This document shows positions 19,701-28,195 of a DNA stretch of 64,000 nucleotides, one piece after another. Positions within the stretch are counted from its first letter, which is position 1. Every line of letters begins with the position of its first letter. This DNA is from WLXB01 sp040221475. GTDB taxonomy: Bacteria; Pseudomonadota; Alphaproteobacteria; Rhodospirillales; Rhodospirillaceae. The position numbers and the translations under genes were made by a program. The notes under the pieces were generated by a model that saw only the letters and a program-made list of their open reading frames with translations, was not told the DNA's origin and ran no database searches. The DNA lies in the NCBI GenBank assembly GCA_040221475.1, contig JAVKEJ010000027.1, forward strand, positions 1 through 64,000, read 5' to 3'.

Positions 19701-20298
19701 CTCGCATCAGGTCAGAAAATTTCTGCTCGTGGACCCGCCGGACAATGACCGACAACGCCCGCGCGAGCCGTTCATCGCTGCCCCGCTGTGCCCGCGTGAT
19801 GACAGTCTCCTGTGCGGCGTCTAACAGGTCTGTGGCGTCCTGATCGGTCAGCAGGTCAAAGTGCGGGGCCAAGCCGGCTTCCAGCGGAAACCGCCGCAGC
19901 ACCGACTGACAAAAGGCGTGAATGGTTTCAATCTTCATGCCGCCGGGTGTTTCAAGCACCCGGGCAAACAACCGCCGGGCTGTTGTGAGGTCTGCCTCCT
20001 CGGCTGGGCGGGCGAGCAGGCGCTCAACATCGGGGCGCAGTTTTTCCTCGGGTGTGATGACCCAGGTGCTCAATGTTTCGGCAATGCGGTTGGACATCTC
20101 TGCGGCCGCCGCTTTGGTAAAGGTCAGGCACAAAATACGATGGGGGGAGGTGCCCGACAGCATCAGGGCGAGCACGCGGTCGGTGAGGACCTTGGTTTTG
20201 CCTGTTCCAGCCGAGGCCGATACCCACACTGAAGATTTTGGATCGGCGGCGCGGCCTTGCTGACGTGTGGCGATGGCAACGGGGGAGAGGTCGTTCAT
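16783..20298 (-). CDS. addA: Double-strand break repair helicase AddA
   Basis: This is a UvrD/Rep-type helicase-nuclease that works with AddB to resect double-strand breaks for RecA. The 1171 residues include Walker A ASAGTGKT near the N-terminus (28-35), ILCLTFTKAAAAEM, LLIDEAQDTSPDQW, AVGDRKQSIYSFQGADP, IMTVHGAKGLQAPIV and YVAMTRAEDRLYV. A C-terminal RecB-type nuclease domain carries VIIVDYKTNRP. The start at 20298 is part of an ATGA overlap with the addB stop and has GGAG upstream. A longer frame to 20325 runs inside addB. Confidence 0.96.
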   Translation of the reverse strand: MNDLSPVAIATRQQGRAADPKSSVWVSASAGTGKTKVLTDRVLALMLSGTSPHRILCLTFTKAAAAEMSNRIAETLSTWVITPEEKLRPDVERLLARPAEEADLTTARRLFARVLETPGGMKIETIHAFCQSVLRRFPLEAGLAPHFDLLTDQDATDLLDAAQETVITRAQRGSDERLARALSVIVRRVHEQKFSDLMRAVSFARAKIAKAIAAHGDVTSASSALRKTLDLSQDDTPESIRRIACEDHAYEADALRAAVSVLSGGMKTDQDRAATLADWLSKSAEDRVNTLAQYARGFLTTEGAVFAKLATKKIVEKNPDILTVLQNEADRLLQLFDKLRAAEVAEATEALLILGEAFLSEYQKRKAAFARLDYDDLIQNTRALLERPSVAAWVLFKLDGGLDHLLIDEAQDTSPDQWAVVQSLTEEFFAGEGRHETSSETVRTVFAVGDRKQSIYSFQGADPDGFDRMRVFFTERTKAANLEWADVDLGVSFRSTTAVLRAVDAVFAQDSARDGVRVPEDTLTHLAARQGHAGLVELWPPVDPDVADDPTPWKPPIERLKGESAQTRLARIMAQRIAAMINNKEELPSQGRPIHAGDVLVLVRRRTGFVEDLVRALKDLSIPVAGVDRMILIEQMAVMDLVALGRFLLLPQDDLTLASVLKSPLIGLDEDQLFALAHNRGDTSLWEALSAHANADSVFGRARRTLSEILAQTDFLGPFALFAHVLTAHDGRRKLLSRLGMDADDPIDEFLAQALEYERRHTPSLEGFLHWLEHGRLEVKRDLEQANRDAVRIMTVHGAKGLQAPIVFMPDTLQTPSQGDPLLWTTDAAGKPLMVWAPSAASRDSLTSAAKAEADASRDREYRRLLYVAMTRAEDRLYVCGWNTSRSAPSACWYALIESAMKPIAEEIADPVLAQAGLGSNIGSVKASDAGGVTVLRLSDPQTVEPKNQGTPADTSPEIPEIPEFAEEPARREPAPPQPLAPSRPTYDEPTITPPLAQNATQRFQRGLLIHRLLQSLPDIPADRWRAASQTFLSRPVWSLESDTVEAITNETLAVLNHPDFAAVFGPGSKAEVPLTGLLNGHVLSGQVDRLVVSEREVIIVDYKTNRPPPQTTDGVDPAYRFQMAAYRAALSEIYPNKTIRCVLLWTDGPFITELPEAMLDAAWSAESDND

Positions 20299-23200
20299 CC
20301 TTCGCTCCCTTCCGCTGCGGCCCATTCTTTGACCCGCGCTAGATGCTGGGTGTCGCCATAGCGCGGCGCCATGGCCGGATGCGGACGCGCGGCATAGGCC
20401 GTGTTTTTGTCATCAAACGCGGCAATGAGATTTTGCAGTCCCTCTAAAGCTGCAGCGCGCAATGCCTCTGCATCGCCCCCAGCGGAGCGGACTTCTCCGC
20501 CTGAGTCCCGACCGCTCAGCCGCCAGTAGGACAGTTCTGATGTACTGCGTTCTGGAATACCTTCAAACCCGCCGGTCGCGGCAATCACGGCCTCTAAAGG
20601 CAGTTGAGGTGCGTAGCCTGCGGCCACTTCTTTGGCGGAGGACACAGACCCTGTTTTATAGTCGATGATCGCCAATGTGCCATCAACCAGTTCGTCAATA
20701 CGATCTGCCCGCGCGACTATCTCAAAGGGTCCGGCGGGACCTTGCACCGTGAACGAGCCTTTTACTTCCGCATGTGCGGTCTGAATGAGGGGGCGTCGCG
20801 CGGCTTCTTGAATCGCGAACCAATCTGCGATGCGCTCAAACCTCGGCCGCCAAAATGCCAGCAATGCCGGCGCAAGGCCTTCAGCGCCAAAGGTGCGATC
20901 TGCTAGTGCCGCGAGGCGCGCGCGAATGTCGGTGGGGATGTGGGTTGGGTAGGCTTCAACAAAGTCCTGCAGGATGCCGTGAACGATGGTGCCGTAATCC
21001 GCACGACCAGCATCCGCGTCGATGGGATCTAAGGCGCGTAGCTTCAAGATGTGGCGGGCATAAATTTCATAAGGGTCGCGCATCCAGGTTTCAATTTCTG
21101 TCACGCGCAGGCGGCGTGGACGCGCTTCAACGGGCGGAGCCGGGGACGGGGCAGCACAGGCTTTGATCACAGCCGGACGGGTCAGGGTGGCGGCCCAGGG
21201 CAGCCAGGCAAAGCGGCCTGTGTTGCTTGGATCTTTAATCCCAGCCGCATCTAACACTTGATCGAACCGCCGCCACCAGCGCGAGGCAACGGTCGGTGTG
21301 CCATCCACTTTCAACGATCGCGTCATAATAACGTCTTTGGCCGCCAACGCTTGAGCGATGTCATGCGCGGCTTGGCCGATTCGGCGTTCCGGTTGAGGCA
21401 GTCCAAACGCTTTACGCATGGGACGGCTCATCCATGGATCGGAGTCCACGTCTCCGGGCCAGGTGCCCTCATTCAGGCCAGCGAGAATTATGACATCTGG
21501 CCGCAGCAGTCGCGCTTCTAGCGGCCCCAGAATGCTCAGGCGTGGATGGGTGCCATAGGGAGGTCTGACAACCTGCCCCACCATCAGAGCTTCCAGTAGA
21601 CTTGGGTAGGATGCGGGATCAATCTCGCCAAGGCCAGGCGCGGCTTCGTCCAGTTCAGCAATAAAGCCCGCCAGACCTTCGCCCGCCGGTCCGGCCCAGA
21701 GGCGCAATGGCCCTGCAATCTCATCGCTGGCGGCCAGGGTTTCTGCCCACTCCACATGGGCGCGAAGCAACGTGCGCAAAGAGGTCGGCTCTCCGTGAAG
21801 AACGGCTTCAAATGCTGAAGCGCCGTCTTGAATCGCAAGCAGCCACGACCCCAGCTCGGTCGGAACGTTATCTTTGATCAGCAAGGCGGCCCGCAGACCG
21901 GTGAACCCTTCGGGCGGGCGTGGACCTCGCAGCAAGCTCAGTTCAATGTCCCGGACCAGATCGCGGAACGTCGCCGGTGCCAATCCACCGGCGGCCAGGG
22001 GATGCTTCAGGGCAGACAAAAAGGGGATCGGCGCACAACGATCCGAAATCATCGCAGCGGTCAAACGGAGAAATACACCTGGTGGCGTTTCGGCCAGCGG
22101 TTGTCCCGCCGAGTCATCGACAGCAAGATTTGGCCCCCAGCGTTCCAGTTCTGCCGACACCCGCCGCGCCAATGCCCGATCTGGCGTCACCAGTGCGCCG
22201 GTGCGGGTTTCATCCTCCGCCACCCAGCGCAGGATCAGTGCAATGGCCGCTGCTTCTTCTCGCGGTGTTGGGGCTTCAATGCGTTGCAAGCCATCTGCCG
22301 CGTCAGCGGTAAGACCTGTCAACGTGCGCCATTGCTCACTGGTTTCCGGGGGACGCATGATTTCACTGATCAAGCGCTCGCGCTGATCGTCTTTGGCAGT
22401 TCTTGTTTCATCGGGCCAGACGGCAACGTCGCTCCGCTGGATGTTGAAATGCGTAAGTAATGATTTCAGAGTGTACTGCGGATGCGTTTCTTCAAGCGCA
22501 TCCCAGGCGTCTTTCTCAAGGAGCTGATCCAGTCCAGGCAGGACAAGGCAGCCATTCGTCAGGGTTGCGATCATGGATAACAGATCGCGTGTGGCGGGCA
22601 CGGTTCCTGTTGATCCAGCAGCGACGATCAAGCCGCGCGGTGGCGAAGACGCCCACGCTGCCGCCTGTGCTGCAAATACCTGATTGCGGTGCTCTGCCGG
22701 ATCAACGGTGCCACGTTCAGCCAAAATATCAGGCCAATGCTGGGTGACCAGTTGCAGAAAGGTCAGCGTGACCTGCCAGTGTTCAGCCAGCGAATCCGGC
22801 ACCAAAGTTGAGAGTTTCTCAAAACTGAGACGTTCCGTCTGCACCTGATCCAGCAGACGTCCAAGCTCCTCGGCTAGGCGCGCCGCTTGATCGGGCGTTT
22901 GCGGTTGATCCTCAGCTTTCGCCTGAGCCAGGATCAACCGTGTGAGCAGTATTTGCCGGGACAAGGGCGCAATAGGTGGCGCGATGTCCAGCGGTCCTGA
23001 CTCGCTCCCGCCAAATCCCGAAAGCAGAGCTTCGTCTTCATCAATGTCTTGCAGCGGCATCAGGCGGGGCAACAGCATCGGTTTGCCCTCCGCCCGGCGC
23101 AAGAAGGCTTCGCGCAAAGACCGGCCTGCCCGGCGTGTGGGAACCAAAACGGTGATTTCCGCCAGGGCTAAGGGGTCATTCCCAGTTTCTGCCAGCAGTC

Positions 23201-23303
23201 CCTCGGCAAGGCTGTCAACGAAACCAGATGTGGCTTGAATACTCCACACGCGCTGACCGCTGTGTGCCGCGTCTGATAACCACCCTGGTTTCAGATCGCT
23301 CAC
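20295..23303 (-). CDS. addB: Double-strand break repair protein AddB (alphaproteobacterial type)
   Basis: Partner of AddA. The 1002-residue protein starts with a degenerate helicase-like domain (VLVPTRRAGRSLREAF near residues 52-67 in the Walker A position) and ends with a PD-(D/E)XK nuclease: EIVARADRIDELVDGTLAIIDYKTG, with YAPQLPLEA after it. This layout is typical of alphaproteobacterial AddB. It begins with GTG in a four-base overlap with the murU stop and ends in an overlap with addA. Confidence 0.94.
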   Translation of the reverse strand: MSDLKPGWLSDAAHSGQRVWSIQATSGFVDSLAEGLLAETGNDPLALAEITVLVPTRRAGRSLREAFLRRAEGKPMLLPRLMPLQDIDEDEALLSGFGGSESGPLDIAPPIAPLSRQILLTRLILAQAKAEDQPQTPDQAARLAEELGRLLDQVQTERLSFEKLSTLVPDSLAEHWQVTLTFLQLVTQHWPDILAERGTVDPAEHRNQVFAAQAAAWASSPPRGLIVAAGSTGTVPATRDLLSMIATLTNGCLVLPGLDQLLEKDAWDALEETHPQYTLKSLLTHFNIQRSDVAVWPDETRTAKDDQRERLISEIMRPPETSEQWRTLTGLTADAADGLQRIEAPTPREEAAAIALILRWVAEDETRTGALVTPDRALARRVSAELERWGPNLAVDDSAGQPLAETPPGVFLRLTAAMISDRCAPIPFLSALKHPLAAGGLAPATFRDLVRDIELSLLRGPRPPEGFTGLRAALLIKDNVPTELGSWLLAIQDGASAFEAVLHGEPTSLRTLLRAHVEWAETLAASDEIAGPLRLWAGPAGEGLAGFIAELDEAAPGLGEIDPASYPSLLEALMVGQVVRPPYGTHPRLSILGPLEARLLRPDVIILAGLNEGTWPGDVDSDPWMSRPMRKAFGLPQPERRIGQAAHDIAQALAAKDVIMTRSLKVDGTPTVASRWWRRFDQVLDAAGIKDPSNTGRFAWLPWAATLTRPAVIKACAAPSPAPPVEARPRRLRVTEIETWMRDPYEIYARHILKLRALDPIDADAGRADYGTIVHGILQDFVEAYPTHIPTDIRARLAALADRTFGAEGLAPALLAFWRPRFERIADWFAIQEAARRPLIQTAHAEVKGSFTVQGPAGPFEIVARADRIDELVDGTLAIIDYKTGSVSSAKEVAAGYAPQLPLEAVIAATGGFEGIPERSTSELSYWRLSGRDSGGEVRSAGGDAEALRAAALEGLQNLIAAFDDKNTAYAARPHPAMAPRYGDTQHLARVKEWAAAEGSEG

Positions 23304-24040
23304 GATGTGGCACCCTCTTTAGCAAGAGCCTGGGCGGTTGGCGCAACAGCCTCCGGCGTGCCGACATGATACCAGTTATCGTCGTGAACAATGGCCCTCA
23401 GCCGGTTCTGTTCAAAAGCTTTGTTCCAAAGCGCGTTGAAAGAGAAGGCCCCTTCGGGGCATCTTTCAAAAATCCGACGATGCACAAGTTGCGTGCCCGC
23501 ATAAACCATTGGTGCAGACGCGTTGTCACCACGACGCGAAGGGGTGTTGTCTGTGTCGACAAAAAAGTCCCCCGCACCGTCAAATCCGAAGGCGCGGTTC
23601 ATCTGCGCCAGTAACAACAGGGCGTCAATTTCAGCTGCCTCTGTCATCTGCGACCACGCGGTTCTGAGAGTCTCCAACGCTGGCGCTAGTCCTTTGCCCC
23701 AGAGCGCGTCGCTGTTGGTCACAAGAAAGACATCATCGTTAATCAGCGGCAACGCTGCGGCAACGCCGCCGCCTGTTTCAAGCAATACTTGAGTTTCATC
23801 AGATATGCTGATGGTTGGCCGCGTGCGTTGCTGAACATGGCTGCGCAACAGGTCTGCTTTGTAGTGAACATTAACCACCGCGTTGGCAACGCCGGCCTTG
23901 GTCAAGTCATCAAGCACCCAATCAATCAGGGCCTTGCCGCCGACCTTTACCATGGGTTTGGGCAAGTTATCTGTTAAGGGCCGCATGCGTGTGCCCAGGC
24001 CGGCGGCCAAAATCATTGCCGTGTTGATGGGCATGCTCAT
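23300..24040 (-). CDS. murU: N-acetylmuramate alpha-1-phosphate uridylyltransferase (MurU-like)
   Basis: This sugar-1-phosphate nucleotidyltransferase has 246 residues. It opens with the nucleotide-binding AAGLGTRMRPLTDNLPKP, followed by GGKALIDWVLDDL, LETGGGVAAALPL and FLVTNSDALW (metal site). In the AmgK/MurU route known from Pseudomonas it makes UDP-MurNAc from MurNAc-1-phosphate, bypassing fosfomycin-sensitive MurA. The neighbouring amgK supports this role over a general sugar nucleotidyltransferase. The start at 24040 is an ATGA overlap with amgK. The longer frame to 24121 lies inside amgK. Confidence 0.88.
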   Translation of the reverse strand: MSMPINTAMILAAGLGTRMRPLTDNLPKPMVKVGGKALIDWVLDDLTKAGVANAVVNVHYKADLLRSHVQQRTRPTISISDETQVLLETGGGVAAALPLINDDVFLVTNSDALWGKGLAPALETLRTAWSQMTEAAEIDALLLLAQMNRAFGFDGAGDFFVDTDNTPSRRGDNASAPMVYAGTQLVHRRIFERCPEGAFSFNALWNKAFEQNRLRAIVHDDNWYHVGTPEAVAPTAQALAKEGATS

Positions 24041-25041
24041 TTGGCGGCAACACGCAGCTGAGATGGCACATGGGTGTCCAGCCACTGTTTGAGAGGCGCA
24101 AGTACGGGGTGTTGCAGGCATCTGTCAATGTATCGCCAGAGGCGCGGCATGTGTTCTAGATAATGGGGTTTGCCATCTCGCAGCTTGAGGCGCGCGAAGG
24201 TGCCAATCACACGCACATGACGTTGCGCCGCCATCACTGCCCAAGAGGTCTCGAAGTCGTCTTGGGTGATCTCGGGGAAGGCGGCGCAATAGCGTGCTTT
24301 CATGTCAGCAACCAAACCGGGGTCGATGTCGCGGCGGGCGTCTTCCAACAGGGACATTAAATCGTAGGTCACTGGGCCAATGACCGCATCTTGAAAATCA
24401 AGCAGTCCGCAGGCTTTGACTCCGGGTCTATTTGGCAACAGCAGTAAATTATCGACATGATAATCGAAAAGGATCAAAGACTCAGGTGCGCGCCAAGCTT
24501 GCGGTAACAGGTCCGTCCAAATATCCATGTAAGTTTGCCGAACCTCAGTCGAGAGCTCGGGTGCGTTGACTAGCGGAAGGTACCACGTGTTCAGGCGGTC
24601 TACTTCTTCCAACAGCCGTGTTTTCCCGTAGGGGGTCACCCCGGGGGGTGTAACCTCGGATACTGCAAACCTGTTCAAGTGAATCAGAACGTCCGTTGCC
24701 AGTTTATAGAGTTCGGTTTCGTCGTGATCGTTCGTCAGAAGTCTCGTGTAGGTGTTGTCGCCAAGGTCTTCCAGCAGCAGAAACCCTTGCTGTGTATCTT
24801 CGGCCAGAATGTCCGGAGCGGAGAATCCAAGCTTAACGAGGTGCTGGCCAATTGCCACGAATGGGCGCACATCTTCCTGCGGTGGCGGCGCATCCATCAA
24901 CACGGTGTCAGCTTCACCGTCCTTGATGATGCGCTCGTAACGGCGGAATGAGGCGTCTCCCGCCAGCGGTTTACGTGTTGCACCGGCCCAGCCATTGATG
25001 GCTAGAAAATCATCTGCGGCTTGGGTGCGATCCCACGTCAT
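24037..25041 (-). CDS. amgK: N-acetylmuramate/N-acetylglucosamine kinase (AmgK-like)
   Basis: This is an aminoglycoside-phosphotransferase-fold kinase of 334 residues. AGDASFRRYER forms the Gly-rich start, LLLEDLGDNTY the hinge, FDYHVDNLLLL the catalytic loop and GLLDFQDAVIGPVTYDL the metal-binding DFQD. In Pseudomonas AmgK phosphorylates the anomeric OH of MurNAc and GlcNAc during cell-wall recycling. Its coupling to murU by ATGA makes that role likely. It overlaps tsaE by four bases. In several alphaproteobacteria tsaE and this kinase are fused; here they remain separate. Confidence 0.88.
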   Translation of the reverse strand: MTWDRTQAADDFLAINGWAGATRKPLAGDASFRRYERIIKDGEADTVLMDAPPPQEDVRPFVAIGQHLVKLGFSAPDILAEDTQQGFLLLEDLGDNTYTRLLTNDHDETELYKLATDVLIHLNRFAVSEVTPPGVTPYGKTRLLEEVDRLNTWYLPLVNAPELSTEVRQTYMDIWTDLLPQAWRAPESLILFDYHVDNLLLLPNRPGVKACGLLDFQDAVIGPVTYDLMSLLEDARRDIDPGLVADMKARYCAAFPEITQDDFETSWAVMAAQRHVRVIGTFARLKLRDGKPHYLEHMPRLWRYIDRCLQHPVLAPLKQWLDTHVPSQLRVAAK

Positions 25042-25511
25042 GATACGTCCGATACCTCATCAAGATGTTTCAATCGATCTGACCAGCTTGGACCAGCTTT
25101 CAGTGTGGCCACTCGGTGCGCGGTCTTTGGATCGATAGTGAGCGTGATGTCCAAGCGGTCTCGTGGCAACCAGGCTGCGGCTTTTTCAGGCCATTCGATT
25201 AAACTGACACCCGATGCAAATGCATCCTCCACGCCAAGTTCCTGCACCTCATCGGGGTGTTCAAGGCGGTACCAATCGAAATGCCAGATTTCTGGTGTAA
25301 CGGTGTCGTAGACATGCACCAGGGTAAACGTCGGACTGGCGATATCCGTGGTTTTCCCAAGGCGTTCAGTAATAAATCCTCGCGCCAGAACCGTTTTACC
25401 AGCCCCTAGCGTCCCAGACAGGGTGATGACATCACAACTGGCAGCGTGTTTTGCAAGAGCCGCGCCCAGCGCCAGCGTTTCAGTTTCAGAGATGAGAGAA
25501 AGTGATGTCAC
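25038..25511 (-). CDS. tsaE: tRNA threonylcarbamoyladenosine biosynthesis ATPase TsaE
   Basis: TsaE is the ATPase that drives the TsaBD complex making t6A37 in ANN-decoding tRNAs. The 157-residue protein has the P-loop GTLGAGKT (33-40), SPTFTLVHVYD, the WHFDWYRLEHPDE motif and LIEWPEKA. All are family hallmarks. It heads the chain tsaE-amgK-murU-addB-addA, in which each junction is a four-base overlap. Confidence 0.96.
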   Translation of the reverse strand: MTSLSLISETETLALGAALAKHAASCDVITLSGTLGAGKTVLARGFITERLGKTTDIASPTFTLVHVYDTVTPEIWHFDWYRLEHPDEVQELGVEDAFASGVSLIEWPEKAAAWLPRDRLDITLTIDPKTAHRVATLKAGPSWSDRLKHLDEVSDVS

Positions 25512-25595
25512 AAACTACCGTCAGTTTTGAATTCTTAAACTTCAGTTGTACCTATCACCGGGTGATGCTGCAACGCATCGATCTCTCTAAATACT

Positions 25596-28031
25596 TTAGG
25601 TGTTGTCTGGCAGTCGGCAAATGACCTGACGTGTCCCATCTTCTAGGATTGCCGGGTCGCACGTTCCGCCATGCAGGTCAGACACATGCTTGATGAGTGT
25701 AATCCCAGTCCAGTGGAAGTTGTCGCCGTGACCCTTGAGGCTGGGTCCGGTGGCGATCATCATCAATCCAGAGCGGTCCTCACTCTGCGAGGCTTTCTGG
25801 ACCGTCAGGGTGACGGTGCTGCCAGGCCCTGTTCCATCAACAGCGCCACTGATTAAATGATATAGCATCTGTCGAATGCGTTTGGAATCGCCCACGATCC
25901 ACTCAATGGTGTTTGTAACGTCTGTTTTTATATTGAAATTTTTAGCCTTAAAGTTCTCGCGGGTGAGGCTCACAACAGAATTCAACGCCTCAATAAAATC
26001 GAAGCTGTCTAAACTCAGCGTATCTTTATCGGTGTCGAGCGAAGACAGAACGCTGATATCGTCGATCAGGCGCAACAAGCTCGTGGCAGTGTTATATGCC
26101 GTGTCATATACGGTTGCGGTTTCCAGGTTGTTTTCCGTTCTTTTGTTTTCCGAGTGTTTGATTTCGGATTGCGCCGCCAACATTTTCAATGGGGTGCGCA
26201 ATTCGTCCATCGCATCCGCGATGAAGGCACTGCGCAGTTTTTCGTTGTCGGTTAAAGTTCGCGCCCGCGTGCGCAAGGCATGCTCCACGCGCGCTGGATC
26301 AGAAATATCATCATAGGAAAACAGAACCCCGCCGTCGGGCAAGGGTGCGGCCACCACTTCCACAACGACGCCATCGCGGCATTCAAACTTGGCTTGGCGC
26401 GTGAGACGTTCTGAGTCTGGTGAGAGGGCCCCCAACACGAGGCTTTGATAGCCCGTTAAATTTTCTGCATCCGCAAAGGTGGTTGCCATCATTGCCATGA
26501 CGTCCGCCACGGACGTTTGTTCTTCGACGATGTGCTTGGGGAGATTCCACAACGATAGAAATGCTGGATTGGCCAGTTGCAGTTGGCCATCGGTCGTAAA
26601 AACGGCAATGGCCTCATTTAAGTTGTCGATGGTCTCCCGCTGCACGGCGATTAGCGTGTTGTAGGAGCGCTCCATGGCCAAAGTGTCGGTAACGTCTTCA
26701 TACGTGGTTAGCAGTCCGCCCATAGGGTGAGGGGCGACCACCCGGCGCAGCGTCATACCGTCGGGCAGGTGCATGACGTCTTCCAACGGGTCGATCAGGG
26801 AATGAAACCGGTCCAACTCTTTTTCTTTAAAGGCCGGAAAATCAGCCACTTCCGGGAGGCGCCGTTGATCCCGTAACGCTTCCAACACGGCACCATAAGA
26901 GGGTCCGTCGCGCAGCCAGTGCGAGTCGAGACCCCAGAGTTGGGTAAAGGCTGTGTTGTGAAAGGCTAGTCTTTGATCGGCGCCGAACACAGCGATGGCT
27001 GTCCCCAGGCGTTCCAAAACTTCTGCATGGGCGGCTGTTTCGCGACCCAGGCGCGTTTCCAACTCCTCCTGCCGGGTGACATCATAGGCCACACCTGCCG
27101 TCATCAAGCCCCTGCCATCGCCAAAGAGTGTTGGGGTGGAGACGTTAGATTTGTCTTCTCCGTCACCAGCATCAGCCAGTTGGTTCAAAGACACCGGGTT
27201 CTCGGTGACTTCCATCAGCCTGCGGCTGCCATCAATGACCATATGAAAAGGGGCCGACCGCGTGACGCCAGAGGCGCGCGCGGCGGCGGCAAGCGCCCGG
27301 ACTTCTCGCACCGAAGCACGGGGAGCCAGTTCTCTGCCGCGACTTGTTACGTCTGAGATATTTCGAGCGTCTACGGCTTTGATATAAGCCGCATTGCAAT
27401 AGACTAGAGACAAATCGTCGTCTCGCAACCAAACGGGCGAGGTCAATCCATCTAGGGTGCTTTTCAGGCGTTGGTTGGTCTCGACCAAATACGCATTTTC
27501 TTGCGTTAAAGTCTCAACGGCGGCGACGCCTTCTGTAACGTCGCTCATCCAGACCATATCGACGGATATAGAGCCAGCAACCCCAGACTCACCGTTTTCG
27601 CGTTGAGTCGAGGCCCGTACGCCACGTGCTTCGATGCGCCGTCCAGTCGCAACATGATCTAATTCAATCGTAAAACCGCGTCCATTGCGTCGCAGGGTTT
27701 CAACCGACAGGCTCAAAAGATCTGCCGCATCTTTTTCAAACCCGCTTAAGACGTCCTCAAAACTTGAATCTAATCCCCGATACAAGTCCAATAATACGGC
27801 CAGACGACGTGAGCATTGGCCTGTGTCATTGTCTTGACCAAACCAGCCAAAATACCCGTCAGGTGAGGCATCCAGCGCCGCAGTCATAGAGGCCCCGTGT
27901 CGGCCAGACGCTTCGCGGTCTTGTTCCGCACGGCGCCATCCTCTGTGCTGCCAGTAGAGCACAGCAAGAGCTGGCAATATGACTAAGAGAGTTGCGCCTG
28001 CAATCGCCAACCAAAGGGGTGAGAGTGTCAT
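25596..28031 (-). CDS. Multi-PAS histidine-kinase-like protein with degenerate kinase core (DivL-like?)
   Basis: The 811-residue protein has one membrane segment (5-28), then PAS-like domains near 45-150, 190-290, 335-445 and 462-575, and a C-terminal histidine-kinase-shaped region. That region lacks the catalytic residues. The H-box His is Asp609 (DAMDELRTPL). The N-box Asn residues are His725 and Gly729. The G1-box Asp is Ala760 (IATGP), and the G2 box reads WTGITL. So it is unlikely to autophosphorylate. Caulobacter DivL is a comparable multi-PAS kinase with Tyr in place of His that regulates CckA. Its position beside tsaE and near ahcY matches a PAS kinase found in related genomes. Assignment to DivL is an inference. 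Confidence 0.75.
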   Translation of the reverse strand: MTLSPLWLAIAGATLLVILPALAVLYWQHRGWRRAEQDREASGRHGASMTAALDASPDGYFGWFGQDNDTGQCSRRLAVLLDLYRGLDSSFEDVLSGFEKDAADLLSLSVETLRRNGRGFTIELDHVATGRRIEARGVRASTQRENGESGVAGSISVDMVWMSDVTEGVAAVETLTQENAYLVETNQRLKSTLDGLTSPVWLRDDDLSLVYCNAAYIKAVDARNISDVTSRGRELAPRASVREVRALAAAARASGVTRSAPFHMVIDGSRRLMEVTENPVSLNQLADAGDGEDKSNVSTPTLFGDGRGLMTAGVAYDVTRQEELETRLGRETAAHAEVLERLGTAIAVFGADQRLAFHNTAFTQLWGLDSHWLRDGPSYGAVLEALRDQRRLPEVADFPAFKEKELDRFHSLIDPLEDVMHLPDGMTLRRVVAPHPMGGLLTTYEDVTDTLAMERSYNTLIAVQRETIDNLNEAIAVFTTDGQLQLANPAFLSLWNLPKHIVEEQTSVADVMAMMATTFADAENLTGYQSLVLGALSPDSERLTRQAKFECRDGVVVEVVAAPLPDGGVLFSYDDISDPARVEHALRTRARTLTDNEKLRSAFIADAMDELRTPLKMLAAQSEIKHSENKRTENNLETATVYDTAYNTATSLLRLIDDISVLSSLDTDKDTLSLDSFDFIEALNSVVSLTRENFKAKNFNIKTDVTNTIEWIVGDSKRIRQMLYHLISGAVDGTGPGSTVTLTVQKASQSEDRSGLMMIATGPSLKGHGDNFHWTGITLIKHVSDLHGGTCDPAILEDGTRQVICRLPDNT

Positions 28032-28195
28032 AACACTACAGGGCTCTGATGACCGTCAATTCGCATAACCAGTTCAGAATGAGTCCCCCATAGGATTGAT
28101 AGCCTTAGCCAAGTAAGATCGCAGCAAATTGTCTCACAGTGTTATATGGTATAGATCGATTCTACAAAACCCGGATTAAACATTCAGTCTTAACC

